A DNA stretch of 64,000 bases from Nostoc sp. UHCC 0302 (GTDB lineage: Bacteria > Cyanobacteriota > Cyanobacteriia > Cyanobacteriales > Nostocaceae). The stretch is from positions 6,736,001 through 6,800,000 of the forward strand of contig NZ_CP151099.1 of NCBI RefSeq assembly GCF_038096175.1, read 5' to 3'. The notes under the pieces are model-generated. The model worked only from the letters and a program-made list of their open reading frames with translations. It did no database searches and was not told the DNA's origin. Below are positions 1-7,886 of the stretch, piece after piece. Numbering within the stretch: the first letter of the stretch is position 1; each line of letters opens with the position of its first letter. The position numbers were made by a program, and so were the translations under genes.

Positions 1-27
1 TAATCCAGGTAACGTTACCATTGACAT
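1..27 (-). CDS. nusA: Transcription factor NusA, N-terminal start only (partial)
   Basis: Only nine codons are inside the window, reading MSMVTLPGL on the minus strand, the usual opening of cyanobacterial NusA. NusA binds RNA polymerase and modulates pausing, termination and antitermination. A good ribosome-binding site (AGGAGA) lies about 8 bases upstream of the ATG. Its position directly downstream of rimP matches the widely conserved rimP-nusA gene order, which is the main support for the call; the rest of the gene is off the left edge. Confidence 0.75.
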
Positions 28-59
28 AAGCAATCTCCTTTAAAAATCAAGAGCTAGGA

Positions 60-158
60 ATTAGGTACTAAAAACTAGGGGTTAGGGATTAGAGAAAAGT
101 TTTACTCTAGCCCCTAGCCTCTAGCCCTTAGTCCTTAGTCCCTAGCCTCTAGTCACTT
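60..158. repeat. Degenerate heptameric repeat between rimP and nusA
   Basis: About 100 bases made of imperfect copies of a seven-base unit of the CTAGTCC/CTAGCCC type, first in one orientation (TTAGGGA) and then in the other, so that the stretch could fold on itself. Such short tandem repeats are common between genes in Nostocales. It separates the rimP stop from the nusA start. Confidence 0.7.
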
Positions 159-160
159 GT

Positions 161-622
161 TTATCGGCGCTCATCCAGCTGCACCCTAGTAATTAGGGAG
201 CGAGGAATTTCGACTACTCGGCCTTTTTGGTTTAAATAAACTGTCGTCTCATCCCGACGTATTAACTGACCATTCCACTCTTGCTGTCCCTCGTAGGCTG
301 GTGAAGTGGAGATGATTACAGGAAATCCTTTAAAGGAAATAAACTCCCTGTCAGTAACCAGTTGCCGCGAAATACCAGGACTGGAAACTTCCAAGACATA
401 AGCATCTGGAATAATCTCCGCTGCATCTAGGGAGGCTTCTAAAGCACGGCTCATCCGCTCACAATCATTCAACCCAGTCTCTTGCTGAGGATTACGGATG
501 TCTACCCGCAACACTGGCGGACTTTGGTTAGTGTGAAAAACCACGCCAACAACTTCCAACCCCAGTTCTTCTGCCACTGGTGTTGCCAAATCAATAATTT
601 GTGGAACTAAGGGATGAGCCAT
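161..622 (-). CDS. rimP: Ribosome maturation factor RimP
   Basis: RimP is needed for maturation of the 30S ribosomal subunit. The 153-residue product has the family's two-domain pattern: an N-terminal part with [10 protein letters not shown] and the RVDIRNP strand, the conserved segment [13 protein letters not shown] near residues 80-92, and an SH3-like C-terminal part ending in RSLITRVQL. The ATG at 622 (MAHPLVPQ) is preferred over an in-frame TTG at 634, because the TTG touches the T-tract of a hairpin. It is followed by nusA, probably in one transcription unit. Confidence 0.93.
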   Translation of the reverse strand: MAHPLVPQIIDLATPVAEELGLEVVGVVFHTNQSPPVLRVDIRNPQQETGLNDCERMSRALEASLDAAEIIPDAYVLEVSSPGISRQLVTDREFISFKGFPVIISTSPAYEGQQEWNGQLIRRDETTVYLNQKGRVVEIPRSLITRVQLDERR

Positions 623-633
623 GCGAGAATTCA

Positions 634-660
634 ATAAAAAAAGTGGGTATCAACCCACTT
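634..660 (-). terminator. Intrinsic-terminator-like hairpin just before rimP
   Basis: On the minus strand AAGTGGGT and ACCCACTT form an 8-bp stem with a 4-base loop, followed at once by a run of T residues that reaches the rimP start region. It could end transcription coming from the gene at 865-2313, or act as an attenuator in the rimP-nusA leader. Both readings fit the sequence. Confidence 0.6.
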
Positions 661-751
661 CCTGCGATATGGATATCTTCCAAGAAGTATTGTGACGAAC
701 CAAAAATGGTTCGCCCCTAATTTGAGTTTAGCGCATTTCTTTGGTAGTTAT

Positions 752-817
752 TGGGCATTGGTGAGCCAGTTCCGTGCGGAGGTTCCCTCCTTTCAGGAAA
801 CTGGCTTCATAGGGGAT
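752..817. repeat. Dispersed hairpin repeat, copy 1
   Basis: A stretch of about 65 bases beginning GGGCATTGG and containing a stem built from AGCCAGTT and AACTGGCT with a GC-rich inner hairpin. A second diverged copy lies at 51803-51864. The outer arms are conserved while the inner hairpin differs in sequence yet still pairs. Confidence 0.65.
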
Positions 818-864
818 TAGCATTAGTCATTAAGAAGTTATTTCCCCACTCTGCCACTCCCCTC

Positions 865-2313
865 TCACCTTTCTCTAGTTTCTGGGAGAGCAGCGCCTTT
901 TTCTAACACTTCTGGAACTGAGACTTGTGTTCGTAGCTGTCTGGTTTGCTCAAGAATTTGGTCTATATCCTCTTGGGATAAACGTTGAACGTAGTTGAGC
1001 TTGATTTCTTCTAAAAAGTCAAAAAGTAAGCTCTGAATTTCTGAGAGGACTTGTTTTTTTTGTATTTCTCCTCCCAAAGCTTGACTGAAGTGTTGTACCA
1101 GTTGAGCGGAGAGTTTTGCACCAACTGGATCTTCAACAGCGCTAACTAAAGCTTTGTATAGATTAGTTGTGATTTGAGTTGCTAGTTGTTCACTTAGTTG
1201 GGTTTGTGCGTGTTCCACTCCAGGGAAGTTTTGCAGGTTGCGGTAAACGGGAATTTCATGGAAGACGGTTTCGATAGTGTGGCGCAAAATGGCGGTGGTA
1301 TCTGGTTGGATTTTGGGCAGCACTTGGTAGACGACTGTCTGCACTAAAAGACCTGCGATCGCTTCTACTTCATTAACGTTATTTATATCTATGTATGGGC
1401 GTAGGTTTTCTTGTGACAATAGCCAGTGTGTCAACTCACCCCGCTTAATTGAACCCTGAACTTGGTTAATTACTCTTACCACTACAATTTCTGTGAGTTC
1501 TTCAGCAAAGTTGGCGACGATCCCCTGATTAAGTTGCCGTTGTACCGGATGGAGATTCAATAAGCGTGCTTGATCAAGACGGACTAATACAGGTATAGTT
1601 CGCAACCACCGCCAAAACGGCAACAGCAAAAATAGGTCGTACCAACGCCACAAAACTGCTTCTGACCATCTTAAACCGGGATGTTGGCGTCTGATGTAGA
1701 AGGTACGCCCTAGCAATTCAATACCAAATAAAATCACAAATGGTAAGTCAATAATCCAGAAATGATCGAGGGATTCGCCGTTTTCCCCGATCCTGCGGTA
1801 GTAATTAGTGGCAATTAAAGGGCGAATTTTCTGGTTAAAAAAGTTTATTTCTCGCACCCAGCCATTCTGGGTTAAATACGGCTGACTCCAAAATGTGGCA
1901 AAAGCTTGTTTTGCAGATTTTTGACGGGTGCGATCGCGCATCCGATTTTTGATTTTTTCTAGAGTCCCGCTCTTATTCACTCCGGCAAACGGATTGCTGT
2001 CAATTATCTCGGTACTAAGACGACTTAATTGCACAAGTTGGTTCTTTGTCTGAGGTGACTGTAACCCTGTCTGACTTACTTGTTCTTCTAAGGCGGCTAC
2101 TGCTTCTAGATAGCTCGTGGTGTCTCGATGGGGTTCGATACCTTTAATAGGATCATAAACTTTGGTAATTTGCGGCAATCTCCGCAAGTAAAAATCCCGC
2201 CACTGTACGTAACTTAAATCAAACAAAACTAAGCCTAAGTTTATTACGGCAATAATTGCCATTAACCTCTCAAACAAAAGGCTTCGCCGCTTTGATAATT
2301 GTACATTTTTCAT
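865..2313 (-). CDS. Conserved membrane protein with an ion-channel-like segment
   Basis: A 482-residue protein of unknown function. Hydrophobic segments appear near residues 17-36 and 187-206. The second is followed by a stretch with regularly spaced arginines (RWLRTIPVLVRLDQAR, around residues 233-250) that resembles the S4-S5 region of voltage-gated channels; no selectivity filter was seen, so channel function is not supported. The C-terminal 220 residues are predicted helical and soluble. The ATG at 2313 gives the KRR-rich start that usually precedes a first membrane segment. It stands alone on the minus strand. Confidence 0.7.
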   Translation of the reverse strand: MKNVQLSKRRSLLFERLMAIIAVINLGLVLFDLSYVQWRDFYLRRLPQITKVYDPIKGIEPHRDTTSYLEAVAALEEQVSQTGLQSPQTKNQLVQLSRLSTEIIDSNPFAGVNKSGTLEKIKNRMRDRTRQKSAKQAFATFWSQPYLTQNGWVREINFFNQKIRPLIATNYYRRIGENGESLDHFWIIDLPFVILFGIELLGRTFYIRRQHPGLRWSEAVLWRWYDLFLLLPFWRWLRTIPVLVRLDQARLLNLHPVQRQLNQGIVANFAEELTEIVVVRVINQVQGSIKRGELTHWLLSQENLRPYIDINNVNEVEAIAGLLVQTVVYQVLPKIQPDTTAILRHTIETVFHEIPVYRNLQNFPGVEHAQTQLSEQLATQITTNLYKALVSAVEDPVGAKLSAQLVQHFSQALGGEIQKKQVLSEIQSLLFDFLEEIKLNYVQRLSQEDIDQILEQTRQLRTQVSVPEVLEKGAALPETRER

Positions 2314-2527
2314 TTCTGGTTTTAAATTATACAGATTTTAAATATTATGGTGTAAGCTTTGTAAGTCTTTTACTTTCAAATCTTTCAACACTAACACTAT
2401 TTTCTAATTAAATATACTTCTGTGGATAGATGACAAAAATTATTTTTGGTAAAATCACTCCACTTAAACAAATAAGTTAAAAATTAATCAAAAATCATTA
2501 ATAATCAAAAAAAAGTTATTAAAGAAA

Positions 2528-2579
2528 CTTAAAATGCACCTGTTAACGTCTATAATCCTGCTGATTTAATCCAATGGAG
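2528..2579 (+). promoter_or_regulatory. Likely promoter and ribosome-binding site of the peptidoglycan-binding gene
   Basis: A perfect -10 box TATAAT at 2551-2556 lies about 35 bases upstream of the start codon at 2589, with only a weak -35 candidate near 2528. GGAG at 2576-2579 is placed correctly for the ATG. The preceding 120 bases are very AT-rich. Confidence 0.5.
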
Positions 2580-2588
2580 TTTTAATTT

Positions 2589-3278
2589 ATGTGGTGTGGA
2601 TTTGGAAAATCAAGCGTGACCATTGCTGCTATATGCTTGGTATCCGCTAGTTTAGTAAGCTACAATACAGGTTTTGCAGCTCCTCAGCGTAGTTATACGC
2701 CACAGCAATTTCGTGCTGTTTTGCGAGGATTAGGCTACAACGTCAAGGTGACAAATACACCTTTGACGGATAGCGAAACTAAAAAGGCAATTAGTGAGTT
2801 TCAAAAGGGTTACAAGCTACCTGTTGATGGCATAGCAGGGCCAAAAACCCAAAATTTTGCAGCTAATATCGTTCAAATTCTGCAAGCAAATTTGAATGCA
2901 GTTGTCAAACCCAATCCTCCCCTTCCCCGCGATCATTTTTATGGAACTCGGACGGAAGCGGTGGTGAAGGAGTTTCAGAAAAAATATCAGCTGCAAGAAA
3001 CTGGAATTGCTAATTTAGCACTCCGCCAAAAGCTAAATGAAGAAGCGAAGAAGAGCTTCAGCCAGCCTACAGGTCAACCGTCACCAAAACCAACGGCTTC
3101 ACCGTCACCAAAACCAACGGCTTCACCGTCACCAAAACCAACGGCTTCGCCAACAGCCTCACCAACGGCTTCACCAACAGCTTCACCAACAGCTTCGCCA
3201 ACGGCTTCGCCAACGGCTTCGCCAACAGCTTCGCCAACAGCTTCGCCAACAGCTTCGCCAACAGCTTCACCAAGATAA
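2589..3278 (+). CDS. Secreted peptidoglycan-binding protein with a Pro/Ser/Thr repeat tail
   Basis: A 229-residue protein. A signal peptide is likely (hydrophobic residues 8-30, ending near GFAAP). Two PG_binding_1-like units follow: residues 38-90 (FRAVLRGLGY, then PVDGIAGPKTQ) and 92-150 (NPPLPRDHFYGTRTEAVVKEF). The last 70 residues are three PSPKPTAS units and then about a dozen PTAS units, a low-complexity linker of the kind found in cell-wall proteins. Nothing follows the tail, so it may be a spacer or glycosylation target. The role is probably in cell-envelope binding; no catalytic domain is present. Confidence 0.85.
   Translation: MWCGFGKSSVTIAAICLVSASLVSYNTGFAAPQRSYTPQQFRAVLRGLGYNVKVTNTPLTDSETKKAISEFQKGYKLPVDGIAGPKTQNFAANIVQILQANLNAVVKPNPPLPRDHFYGTRTEAVVKEFQKKYQLQETGIANLALRQKLNEEAKKSFSQPTGQPSPKPTASPSPKPTASPSPKPTASPTASPTASPTASPTASPTASPTASPTASPTASPTASPTASPR
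3078..3275 (+). repeat. In-frame tandem repeat: 24-bp units then 12-bp units
   Basis: Three near-identical 24-bp units encode PSPKPTAS and about twelve 12-bp units encode PTAS. Units differ only at a few third positions (ACG/ACA, TCA/TCG), which points to recent expansion by slippage or unequal exchange. Any change by whole units keeps the frame. Confidence 0.9.
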
Positions 3279-3294
3279 TTCTCACCCTCAAAAC

Positions 3295-4188
3295 TCAAAT
3301 CTTTTGATTTGGTTCTTCCAAGGGTCTGCCTTTGGGCGAGGGTAAAATTGGGCGGCGGTCATCGAAAGGCATGGGAATGTACTGGACGGTGGGTCGCCCT
3401 CCTTGTGGCTGTGGGTACAAATCCATAAGATCATAAATAGAACGGGGCAGCCCAACTGTTATGGGCAGCCCCATTTCTGTAGCTTCCTCAACTGTGATGG
3501 GATAATCGTGGGTGACGCGCCCAGTTGTTAAAGCTTCGATAATCGGTTCAATGTTTTCTGGCAGAACTTTTTGTTTGGGTATGCTGTCTTTGAGCAAAGT
3601 CCGCACAAACCTTTGTACTTGCTGAATTGCCTTGCCTGCAAGGTCTGCCATGATTAGGGTTTGGTCGTCAATTTCACTAATGGGTTTATCTTTAACTACC
3701 TTCAAAAGACTTGCTGCTGGGAAGTTACCTAGTTGGGGATCAACTGGCCCCAAGACAGCGTTGGCATCCATAACAATTTCATCAGCAGCAAGAGCTAGCA
3801 TTGTACCGCCGCTCATGGCGTAGTGAGGCACAAAGACAGAGACTTTTGCCTGATGGCGAATTAATGCTCTAGCAATTTGTTCTGTAGCTAATACCAAACC
3901 GCCGGGAGTATGCAAAATTAAGTCAATTGGCACATCTGGCGGCGTTAAACGAATTGCCCGCAGTATTTGTTCTGAGTCTTCGATAGTAATATAGCGCGAT
4001 ATAGGAATTCCTAGTAAGCTGATGGACTCTTGGCGATGAATCAGCAAAATTACTCGACTTTTACGTTCCTGCTGAAACTCCTGTAAAGCACGGACACGTC
4101 GATATTCTATCTGACGTTTTTGCCAGATGGGTTGCAAGGAAGAAAGGAGCAGGAAAATCCAGAATAAGTCACCAATACCAAAGCCCAT
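3295..4188 (-). CDS. ClpP-fold membrane serine protease (SDH_sah family)
   Basis: The product matches the serine-dehydrogenase-proteinase family of ClpP/crotonase-fold peptidases. An N-terminal membrane segment (residues 1-20) is followed by the protease fold: LILHTPGG near residue 98, the nucleophile segment HYAMSGGTMLAL with Ser near 126, and GPVDPQLG carrying the likely acidic partner. The longest ORF begins with TTG at 4206; the ATG at 4188 (MGFGIGDLF) is chosen because it begins right at the membrane anchor. The substrate is unknown; a role in membrane protein quality control is inference. Its 3' end converges closely with the gene at 2589-3278. Confidence 0.82.
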   Translation of the reverse strand: MGFGIGDLFWIFLLLSSLQPIWQKRQIEYRRVRALQEFQQERKSRVILLIHRQESISLLGIPISRYITIEDSEQILRAIRLTPPDVPIDLILHTPGGLVLATEQIARALIRHQAKVSVFVPHYAMSGGTMLALAADEIVMDANAVLGPVDPQLGNFPAASLLKVVKDKPISEIDDQTLIMADLAGKAIQQVQRFVRTLLKDSIPKQKVLPENIEPIIEALTTGRVTHDYPITVEEATEMGLPITVGLPRSIYDLMDLYPQPQGGRPTVQYIPMPFDDRRPILPSPKGRPLEEPNQKI

Positions 4189-4518
4189 AAGTAACTCAAT
4201 ATTCAATATTCAAAATTTTTTAAGCCTCATCTCAGCAAGCACCTTACTGCTGACATTAATGCAAGCAATAGCCTGTCAGATTACGGATTGAATGCAAAAA
4301 TAGAGCCTGTTTCCCAATTGTTTCAAGTTTTGAGAAATAGTGAGTCTATCTACAGGGTTAAAAGAATAAGGTGGGGAGTAGAGACGTGATTATACTCTGC
4401 GAGAAGCCGCACTCCCTGCGTCTACGCGTCTGTACAGGAGTTAGGAGTTAAATTGCCTCTGTATCTGGCTTTTAAGTTGAAAATGTCTAGCTCATTAACT
4501 GGCAAACTGCTGTATGAA
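4189..4518. other. Intergenic region holding a nested dispersed repeat
   Basis: No gene is visible. Positions 4378-4435 carry a repeat whose ends (GTAGAGACG and CGTCTGTAC) are arms of a palindrome family and whose middle is occupied by another short repeat. A related copy in the opposite orientation is at 52577-52637. Confidence 0.6.
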
Positions 4519-6345
4519 TTATTCCTTTCGCCAAATCTTGATAGTGTCGTCATCACTACCACTTACTAAGGTTTTTCCGTCGGGACTGAAGGCGATCGCT
4601 CTCACATAATTAGTATGATCTGTAAGTGTAGTGATTTCTTTGCCTGTATTTACGTGCCACAGTTTGATTGTGTAGTCCCAACTGCCACTAGCGATAATTG
4701 GCTCGTTTTGGCTCCAGGCAATTGATGAAACTGAATTAGAATGACCTCTAAGTGTGCAGATTTCTCTGCCTGTACGTATCTGCCACAGTTTGATGGTATT
4801 GTCACTGCTACCACTAGCGAGCATTTCTCCATTTTGGCTCCAAGCTATACAGTTGACAAAGAAGGAATGACCTGTAAGTGTAGTGATTTCTCTGCCTGTA
4901 TTTACGTGCCACAGTTTGATTGTGTAGTCGGCACTACCACTAGCCAGAATTTCACCATTCTGGCTCCAAGCAACTGACCAAACTGAGTCGGTATGACCGA
5001 TGAAAGTTTGGATTTCTCTATTTGTATGTACTTGCCAAATTTTGATAGTGGAATCTGCACTACCACTAGCCAAAAGTTTGCCATCAGGACTGAAAGCAAC
5101 GGAGTTCACCCAATTAGTATGACCTGTGAGAGTAGTGAGTTCTTTACCTGTGTTCACCTGCCATATTTTAATAGTGTTATCCCAACTGCCGCTAGTAAGA
5201 AGCTGATCGTAGGGACTAAAGGCAACAGAATGAACCATACTGGAATGACCAGAAAACCAACGCCCTAAATGACGTAGTAACTTGCCGTTATTTAGTTGCC
5301 ATATTTTGATAGTGTTGTCGTTGCTACCACTCGCAATAAGTTGCCCATCTGGACTAATGGCGATCGCATTAACCATACTGGAATGACCTCTGAGGGTCTG
5401 TACGCACCGCCAGTTGTGATGCTCCATTACAACTGGTACTGGTGTAGGAGCAACACGTTCAGGAGGTTGCGTTAAAAGCGTTATTGCTGAAGGAAAAGGC
5501 GCTGAAGCTACATTCTCTCTAGGATCAGAATCTAATAAATTCAACCACTCCTGCACAGACTGGGGGCGATAGGTTGACTCCAAATCCATGCCGCGCATAA
5601 TCGCTTGATTTACGCGGTTGCTGATGTGGGGATTAAAAAATTGTGGTGGTTCTAAGGTAATATTGTGACGTCTGTCATCTGCATTCGTCGGTACAACTGC
5701 GGTAAGCAAATTATACAAAGTAGCAGCTAGAGCATAGATATCAATGTATTCTCCTCGCGGTGCTTCCAATTCATATTGCTCAGGTGGAGCAAAACCAGGA
5801 GTGCGATATACTGTATGCCTCTGGATTGCATTGGGGATAAATTCTCTAGCGATCCCAAAGTCTATTAGTACTGCTTCTGGCTTATCAATGCGGATCATAA
5901 TATTGCGTGGCTTGAGATCCCGATGCAGTAATCCTTTAGAGTGGATTAGCGTCAAAGCATCACCAATTTGGTGGATGTACAGTACTGCTTCTGCTTCTGG
6001 CAATATCCCCACCCGCTTCAGGCGCTGTCCTAAGTCTTCACCTTCGATGTATTCCATGACTATACAAGGCAAATTCCCCTCATCGAATATGGTTTCTATT
6101 TGCACTACATGAGGATGGTGACACACTGCAAGCCGAACTGCTTCATCACGAAAGTCTTGCCGTAATTTATTTCGATGGAGTATCCAGGCAGGGTTATTGA
6201 GGATTTCTTCTTTGAGGGTTTTGATCACTCGCAGTTCGTTCCGTTGATTTCTGGCAAGATAAGTAATGCCAATTCCGCCTTCGCCTAGTTGGCTTTCGAT
6301 TATGTAGCGCCCCCCAAATAAAAGCTTTCCTGGATTCCACACCAT
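4519..6345 (-). CDS. Ser/Thr protein kinase with C-terminal WD40 propeller (7 repeats)
   Basis: A Pkn2/Hanks-type kinase of 608 residues. Kinase residues are complete: glycine loop GEGGIGIT (21-28), Lys42, catalytic HRDLKPRN (141-148) and DFG (162-164). After a linker near residues 285-310 come seven WD40 repeats (GH near each start, IWQ or LWH at each end), enough for one closed seven-blade propeller that would bind a protein partner. No transmembrane segment is seen, so it is likely cytosolic. It is a paralogue of the kinase at 10097-12820. The repeats are also similar at DNA level, with a period near 126 bp. Confidence 0.93.
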   Translation of the reverse strand: MVWNPGKLLFGGRYIIESQLGEGGIGITYLARNQRNELRVIKTLKEEILNNPAWILHRNKLRQDFRDEAVRLAVCHHPHVVQIETIFDEGNLPCIVMEYIEGEDLGQRLKRVGILPEAEAVLYIHQIGDALTLIHSKGLLHRDLKPRNIMIRIDKPEAVLIDFGIAREFIPNAIQRHTVYRTPGFAPPEQYELEAPRGEYIDIYALAATLYNLLTAVVPTNADDRRHNITLEPPQFFNPHISNRVNQAIMRGMDLESTYRPQSVQEWLNLLDSDPRENVASAPFPSAITLLTQPPERVAPTPVPVVMEHHNWRCVQTLRGHSSMVNAIAISPDGQLIASGSNDNTIKIWQLNNGKLLRHLGRWFSGHSSMVHSVAFSPYDQLLTSGSWDNTIKIWQVNTGKELTTLTGHTNWVNSVAFSPDGKLLASGSADSTIKIWQVHTNREIQTFIGHTDSVWSVAWSQNGEILASGSADYTIKLWHVNTGREITTLTGHSFFVNCIAWSQNGEMLASGSSDNTIKLWQIRTGREICTLRGHSNSVSSIAWSQNEPIIASGSWDYTIKLWHVNTGKEITTLTDHTNYVRAIAFSPDGKTLVSGSDDDTIKIWRKE

Positions 6346-6931
6346 TAGTAATATTTGCCAAATGTTGGTATTTATTTTGGCACGGTATTATCATACCCAG
6401 CAGAAGTATTTGATACTCAAATGAAATTGCCGTAGCTTTTGCAAACTAGTTACTTAAAGAAAATTTTAATTGACTCTGATATTTAACAATGGTTTGCAGA
6501 CAAGTATCTGAATATAAATAAACAACACTCTGTTAACAAAGGTGAAGGTAAGAGAGCAGGCGATCGCGCAGTTTGTTCTCAAGGGATTCAGCGCATTGGC
6601 ATAGGCGATCGCAAAAAAGTTTAGGCAAAGTCAATTAAAGTGATTATTTGAAGCTGAGCGGACTTGTGCTGAGCGTCTTGCCCTGAGTGTACTTGTGCCG
6701 AGCGAAGTCGAAGTAGCAGAAGCTTCAACCGAGATATCTCTATTTTGGCTACAAATATTTATAAAAATAATTTAGGTTGCAGAAATGTCCCGCTATTATC
6801 TGAAATACAGAGCTTAAATATAAAATAGACTACCAATAGTTTTACCTTAATTATGCCTTTTCACTAACTTTTTAGTTATTTGCCCATAATTAAGAGTGAA
6901 TAAGAATGTTATTAGCAAGTGAACTCAGATT
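6346..6931. other. Intergenic region upstream of a kinase and a HAMP gene
   Basis: No gene is supported. On the minus strand near 6370-6384 the leader of the kinase gene contains GTGCCAAAATAAATA, also found upstream of its paralogue near 12837-12851. Two HIP1-type GCGATCGC sites occur near 6560 and 6605. Positions 6656-6716 hold a dispersed repeat with CTTGTGCCGAGCGAAGTC in it. Confidence 0.5.
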
Positions 6932-7840
6932 ATGTTAAAAAATTTAAAGTTGAGACAAAAATTTACAATTTTACTACTTGTAATTTTGGTATTCGGTCTG
7001 AGCTTAACTGGATTGGCTCTTTCTTCTCTATTAAGACAGAATGCTAAACAAGATATTGCTTCAACAGGTCTGATGTTGATGGAAACCATGAGTTCTGTTC
7101 GTAAATACACCAATACTCAAGTTAATCCACAACTAGTTGACAAATTAACAACTGAGTTTTTGCCGCAAAGTGTACCTGCATATTCAGCACGAGAAGTCTT
7201 TGAGATTTTGCGAAAAACAGCAGACTACCGTGATTTCTTTTATAAAGAAGCAACTCTCAATCCTACTAATCTTCGGGACAAAGCTGACAGCTTTGAGGCA
7301 GAAATTGTAGAAAGTTTTAGAAAGAACCCAAACACTAAGGAAGTAAGTGGATATCGCTCAATTCCTGGTGGGGATATTTTTTACATTGCTCGTCCGCTAC
7401 CAATTTCTCAACAAAGTTGCTTGCAGTGTCATAGCACACCTGAAGCTGCACCTCCAAGTATGATTTCTCTTTATGGCACAGCTAATGGATTTGGCTGGAA
7501 CTTGAATGAAATTGTCGGCGCTCAAATAATTTCAGTCCCAGCGAATAAAGTCATCAACAAAGCTAATCAATCTTCTTTACTAATTATTATGATAGTATCG
7601 GCTATTTTTATAGCAACCATTCTGTTAGTTAACTTTTTCTTAAATAGACAAGTTGTAAAACCCCTAAAACGTATGACTCGTATTGCAGAAGAAGTCAGCA
7701 CAGGACATATGGACGTTGAATTTGAGCAGTTTTCTAATGATGAAATTGGGAATTTGGCTCAAGCTTTTAAACGAATGCAATTAAGTTTAGAAATGGCGAT
7801 GAAAAGAATCAAGCGTACTCATGGGGGTACAGGTAATTAA
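6932..7840 (+). CDS. DUF3365 c-type-heme sensor protein with HAMP domain
   Basis: A 302-residue membrane protein. Segment 1 (about residues 10-33) and segment 2 (about 212-233) flank an extracytoplasmic domain with the DUF3365 pattern, including a heme-attachment motif CLQCH near residues 163-167. A HAMP domain follows the second segment (VVKPLKRMT, then SNDEIGNLAQAFKRM). There is no kinase, cyclase or methyl-accepting output domain after the HAMP, so it may signal to a separate partner. The convergent Ser/Thr kinase next door is a candidate partner by position only. Its ligand could be a gas or redox state through the heme; this is inference. Confidence 0.85.
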   Translation: MLKNLKLRQKFTILLLVILVFGLSLTGLALSSLLRQNAKQDIASTGLMLMETMSSVRKYTNTQVNPQLVDKLTTEFLPQSVPAYSAREVFEILRKTADYRDFFYKEATLNPTNLRDKADSFEAEIVESFRKNPNTKEVSGYRSIPGGDIFYIARPLPISQQSCLQCHSTPEAAPPSMISLYGTANGFGWNLNEIVGAQIISVPANKVINKANQSSLLIIMIVSAIFIATILLVNFFLNRQVVKPLKRMTRIAEEVSTGHMDVEFEQFSNDEIGNLAQAFKRMQLSLEMAMKRIKRTHGGTGN

Positions 7841-7886
7841 TAAAATCATAATTGATAATTTTCTTACATTAATAGCAGGCAAAAGC

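Noticed and set aside
3037-3345. Alternative frames over the PTAS repeat (Gln/Leu/Arg-rich and Gly/Glu/Ala-rich ORFs)
   Set aside because: Tandem 12-bp DNA gives open frames in all phases. Only the PTAS frame follows a signal peptide and peptidoglycan-binding units.
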